This document shows, one piece after another, positions 32,705 to 35,865 of a DNA stretch of 35,865 bases. A program made the translations under genes and the position numbers. The stretch is from Coemansia sp. RSA 922 (Eukaryota > Kickxellomycota > Kickxellomycetes > Kickxellales > Kickxellaceae). The notes beneath the pieces were generated by a model. It searched no databases, was not told the origin of the DNA, and saw nothing but the letters and a program-made list of their open reading frames with translations. Positions within the stretch are counted from its first letter, which is position 1. Each line of letters opens with the position of its first letter. The stretch covers positions 1 through 35,865 of the forward strand of contig JANBQS010000103.1 in assembly GCA_027577415.1 (NCBI GenBank), read 5' to 3'.

Positions 32705-35542
32705 TTATTGCCTTCGTGGTTTATGAACTAGCTTCTGACATGTCTCTGGGTCGTCTTTCCAAGAACGAAGCCACTGTAATTGCTGCTTGCCGTCGCTGAT
32801 GAGCTGCTGGATCTTGGGATTGTCTGGTTCCAGATCGCGGTAGAGTTCAAAGCAGAAGCGAGCGTTGTGTTTGAACTTTCTACGCATATCAGCCAGTGGG
32901 AAATCGCGTACTACACGCAACAGACCACGATACAGCGACAGACATTGCACATGGACTGGCGGCACCGACACACTGTCCACTGTATCGTCATTGCTACACT
33001 TTGCAAGCACACGAGAGATCCAGTCGACGGCGTCCGGGTACTTGTTTCTCAGTACGGGCATTACCACTGTGCCAAAATTGCCGTGCTCTGAGTTTCGCGG
33101 GCCTAGGTCGCTCAGTAGACGAGCTACATCCATGTCCCTGTTCTCGTCAATGCACAGGCGTAAGAGCCGGATCCACTGGCTGTCGGTCAATGCGCCTACT
33201 CCGCTGAGTTTCAAAATGCGGCCGGCTATCTGTAACGCGCTATTGGTATCGCCTTGACCAAGACAGAATTTTAGCATGGGCTTTAGTTCTGAGGAATGCT
33301 CGGCTAGGTTAAACTGCGTATGCATGCTGTTATAGACGTTTACGGCCTGCGCCAGCCGCTGATTGTCCAACAGCGCTCTGATTATAAGGCTCCGAGTAAC
33401 TGGGTCGGCTGGTGTCGCTGGCAGTTCCATTCTGTCTGTTTCCTCTTTGTCTGTCTGTAGGTACTCGTTATACCGCTGGATACAAGCGTCTAGTAGTGTT
33501 AGCGCTGAGCGCGTATCCCGATCCACAAGCAACGCGCATACTGAGATATTGACCAGGTAACTAGTGCGACCGTCTGTTACTCGTGTATTGGTACCTGATG
33601 CCCACTCTCGAGCACGCGCCAGCACGCTCAGTGTTCCCTGGACATCGTGTGCTCGCGCATGCGAGTATAAAAGTATCCCCCACGTAACCTCGCTAATACC
33701 CATGGAGCTGCCTTTCGACCTTTGCTCCAGCTTAGTGAAATAACTCTGTACCTGGCGAGGCTGACCAAGTAGAGCCCAGGAGTACATAAGTGCGTGATAT
33801 ACTTTAACAGGAGCTTCGATTTCGTTGCGTCGCATAGAGTCAAACAGAGACTCTGCGATTTGGATCCGTCTTAGACCGTTGCCATATCCATTGGGACCAA
33901 GAGCGGGCTGGTAAGAGCGACCATGGTCGCGCTTTCGCGAGTACCGGTATGCGCCACTGTTGGCCATCAGTTTGATAGGCATTGTCAGTCCGCATATAAC
34001 TGCCGAGTAGAAATGCGCCGATATATAGATACCGCCCCGAGTCGCAACGCTGGACAAGTGCATGATGGACCGAATATCCTCGCGGCGTGCTAGTTCGCCT
34101 GCCAATACGGCAAATATAGCGTCTGAAGAGACGGGAGATTTCCAGCTCGGTCGCCGCTCAGAGTCCCGGTAGACCTGGAAGGCACTCTCTGACATGCCGT
34201 GGTCGATAAGCGCGCGCATGAGCTTGTGGATGGCAGCAATGGATGGCGACTCTAGTCTTGGCGCTAATACCCAGTGCAGGGCCAACGCATTGGACAATAT
34301 GACGTTTGCCAGCGTGGCGTTGCAATGTCCGGGTCTAGCCATATCCATCATCGCTGAGATCACCAAGTGGTGAGTCGAGTGGAGCAGATTTTCAGTCAGC
34401 ACGCGTAACATGGTTCTTGTGAGCTCGACGACTCCCTTCCAGTCATCTTTGTGGCGCGACACCCAGATTGATATCGCAAAGTGAAATACCTGGCGAGAGC
34501 GCAGTGCGGATGCCACCATGAGCACTGTGTGGAAGTCGTTGGCGCGTACCGACGCTCCAAGAACATCGTAGTGGATCCGCGGCGCCGACAGAGCCATTGT
34601 TGTTCGCCTGTCCACCAAGTCCACAAGCACTCTATGCGATAGACTCTGTGGCCACTGTCTGGACGCATAAACAGGAAGAGCCGCTCCTACCTCGCCAACT
34701 CGAACCGACGAAGTCACAAGCGTCTCTAATACATGCTGGTCTGGAATAATCCCGGCTCTGAGCAAGGCTTCTACTATTTTGCCAGCACTGTTGACGTCAG
34801 TAAAGTCGCTGTTCGGCCGTCGAAGCATCCACGCTGCATGTACAGAGCGGGCGTAGTCTGACGGTATTGCTTGAGCAAGCTGTTTGGTGTTTTGCACGGC
34901 CCATTCAATTGCAATCTGTGCACGCATCGGCAAATATGTCCACAGCCGTGGAGATCGCCAGCGCTTGCCCTGCTTCAAGTAATAGTATGCCATGCTCCCA
35001 GCAAGCGCAACGTCTACTGCTTTCCGTCGAGAACCTGACAAGTCGCTGTATATCTCCAATAGTCCTGGATCGCGATCGGCAAGTACTGCGGCGAAAACTA
35101 GCAAGTAGTCATCCACATTAAGGGCTTTTGACTCTGGTAAGCACGTTGACGCATAAATGCCGGCATACAGACACTCGACTGGGAATTGTCGCTTGGTCAG
35201 TGCAAACCGAGTCAATAGCGACATTGGCACTTCATCCTTATTCTGCTGCTTGCGCGCTTGACACGATAGCGACACCGCCTTGTCAAAATTGCCTCGCTGC
35301 ATTTGCTCCCAGATCTCTCTCTCAACGTCGGCCATTTTGTGGGGAGCGGCACTGTGGCCTCTGCGCTTGGAAACACACGGTCGATCGGAGTTGCCTACGC
35401 TGCTGGCTGTCGCTATTGCCGTTGTCGACCATCGCTGTGTTGCCGCTCGTGTACATGCCGTTGGCCAAATATAATAAAGCTGGGCTGCCGTTTGCCGGGT
35501 AAGCGAGGCTGCATGTTGGCAAGGCAGCGCCCGTGGCAGCAT
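32705..35542 (-). CDS. Pentatricopeptide-repeat protein, probably mitochondrial
   Basis: 945 residues. The first 60 are Arg/Ser/Ala-rich and nearly free of acidic residues (MLPRALPCQHAASLTRQTAA), a typical mitochondrial presequence. The remainder is all-helical, with repeats of about 35 residues that fit degenerate PPRs, for example AESLFDSMRRNEIEAPVKVY followed by HALMYSWALLGQPRQVQSYF. PPR proteins bind organellar RNA in maturation or translation. I cannot assign a specific yeast counterpart. It converges on ARP8 with only 69 bp between the stops. Confidence 0.75.
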   Translation of the reverse strand: MLPRALPCQHAASLTRQTAAQLYYIWPTACTRAATQRWSTTAIATASSVGNSDRPCVSKRRGHSAAPHKMADVEREIWEQMQRGNFDKAVSLSCQARKQQNKDEVPMSLLTRFALTKRQFPVECLYAGIYASTCLPESKALNVDDYLLVFAAVLADRDPGLLEIYSDLSGSRRKAVDVALAGSMAYYYLKQGKRWRSPRLWTYLPMRAQIAIEWAVQNTKQLAQAIPSDYARSVHAAWMLRRPNSDFTDVNSAGKIVEALLRAGIIPDQHVLETLVTSSVRVGEVGAALPVYASRQWPQSLSHRVLVDLVDRRTTMALSAPRIHYDVLGASVRANDFHTVLMVASALRSRQVFHFAISIWVSRHKDDWKGVVELTRTMLRVLTENLLHSTHHLVISAMMDMARPGHCNATLANVILSNALALHWVLAPRLESPSIAAIHKLMRALIDHGMSESAFQVYRDSERRPSWKSPVSSDAIFAVLAGELARREDIRSIMHLSSVATRGGIYISAHFYSAVICGLTMPIKLMANSGAYRYSRKRDHGRSYQPALGPNGYGNGLRRIQIAESLFDSMRRNEIEAPVKVYHALMYSWALLGQPRQVQSYFTKLEQRSKGSSMGISEVTWGILLYSHARAHDVQGTLSVLARAREWASGTNTRVTDGRTSYLVNISVCALLVDRDTRSALTLLDACIQRYNEYLQTDKEETDRMELPATPADPVTRSLIIRALLDNQRLAQAVNVYNSMHTQFNLAEHSSELKPMLKFCLGQGDTNSALQIAGRILKLSGVGALTDSQWIRLLRLCIDENRDMDVARLLSDLGPRNSEHGNFGTVVMPVLRNKYPDAVDWISRVLAKCSNDDTVDSVSVPPVHVQCLSLYRGLLRVVRDFPLADMRRKFKHNARFCFELYRDLEPDNPKIQQLISDGKQQLQWLRSWKDDPETCQKLVHKPRRQ

Positions 35543-35865
35543 ACGAGCAGAAGCACAGCCGAGATAAGCGCAAATATGAGCACAGCGTGAATTGCGCTAT
35601 AAAAAAGGACGCCAAGGGGGGGTTTTCCACTGTCTCGCCGCTCTCCAAGGCCAAATTAAAAAAAGGCGAATTAAACACACAGTGCGACAAACAAAAGTAA
35701 CAAATAAATGTTAAGCCAAACGACAACGGCATTGTAGAAGTTGGATCGCTACGGCGAGATCAAATATCCCTTGGGTGGTGATCAGGCACTGATCAGCTGC
35801 GAAAAAAATTATCCAATGCAAAGTGGAAGAAAAAAAAAAAAGTCGCAGCGTTCATGACTTGTGCT
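35543..35865. other. Upstream region of the PPR gene
   Basis: A promoter-type AT-rich region with an A tract near 35829-35841 and a TGATCAG.CACTGATCAG dyad around 35780-35800. A long minus-strand open frame across 35322-35732 is a shadow of the PPR start and has no family features. Confidence 0.4.

Noticed and set aside
1..35865. tRNA, rRNA, CRISPR or plasmid-type origin
   Set aside because: I looked for TTCRANTC-type T-loops, spaced direct repeats and rRNA-like stretches and found none convincing.

Overview
The window is nuclear DNA of a fungus. Supporting genes are Utp23, the Prp19-complex subunit SPF27, NudE, a SWAP/SURP splicing factor, the INO80 subunit Arp8, a mitochondrial PPR protein and the start of a CstF-64/Rna15-type RRM protein. 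Most genes are intronless; one GT-AG intron with a CTAAC branch site is readable in NudE. Intron-poor genes with short spacers, plus a dynein regulator, suggest an early-diverging filamentous fungus, possibly Kickxellomycotina (Coemansia-like). That placement is inference. I saw no tRNA, rRNA or CRISPR.

Layout. 1-10041: CstF-64-like N-terminus (partial, -), small secreted peptide (-), CobD/HisC-like aminotransferase (+), full-length ABCB transporter (-), SMIM8-like membrane protein (+), HhH-GPD 3-methyladenine DNA glycosylase (-), OCRE/FHA/G-patch protein (+). 10183-15800: AT-rich accessory region with three members of an unrecognised small-protein family, one C-terminal fragment of a fourth, a decayed gag-protease retroelement, LTRs and another repeat. 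16045-23776: compact conserved block, comprising a fusion of a degenerate pseudouridine synthase with a PrmC/HemK methyltransferase (-), Utp23 (+), SPF27 (-), NudE (-), SWAP-like (-) and a Tvp15/COPI-associated-like membrane protein (-). 24138-28599: second accessory array on the minus strand with four intact family genes, one pseudogene and a solo LTR. 29576-35542: Arp8 (+) and a PPR protein (-).

The main point of interest is the family of about 125-147-residue proteins, with seven intact genes and two relics. No signal peptide, membrane segment or known domain is visible. Intact copies sit in similar units: a CRE-like TGACGTMA element, a CTATAGGACGGTTGGGG-type box, a TATA box and a similar leader. 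The CRE or its decayed remnant lies 112-127 bp before the TATA box in six of the seven genes. Promoters and leaders are nearly identical in some copies while the proteins are strongly diverged. Two genes share an almost identical 3' half but different 5' halves, which suggests gene conversion. The arrays lie in opposite orientation on either side of the conserved block. The pattern resembles birth-and-death evolution of a co-regulated, diversifying family; its function is unknown.
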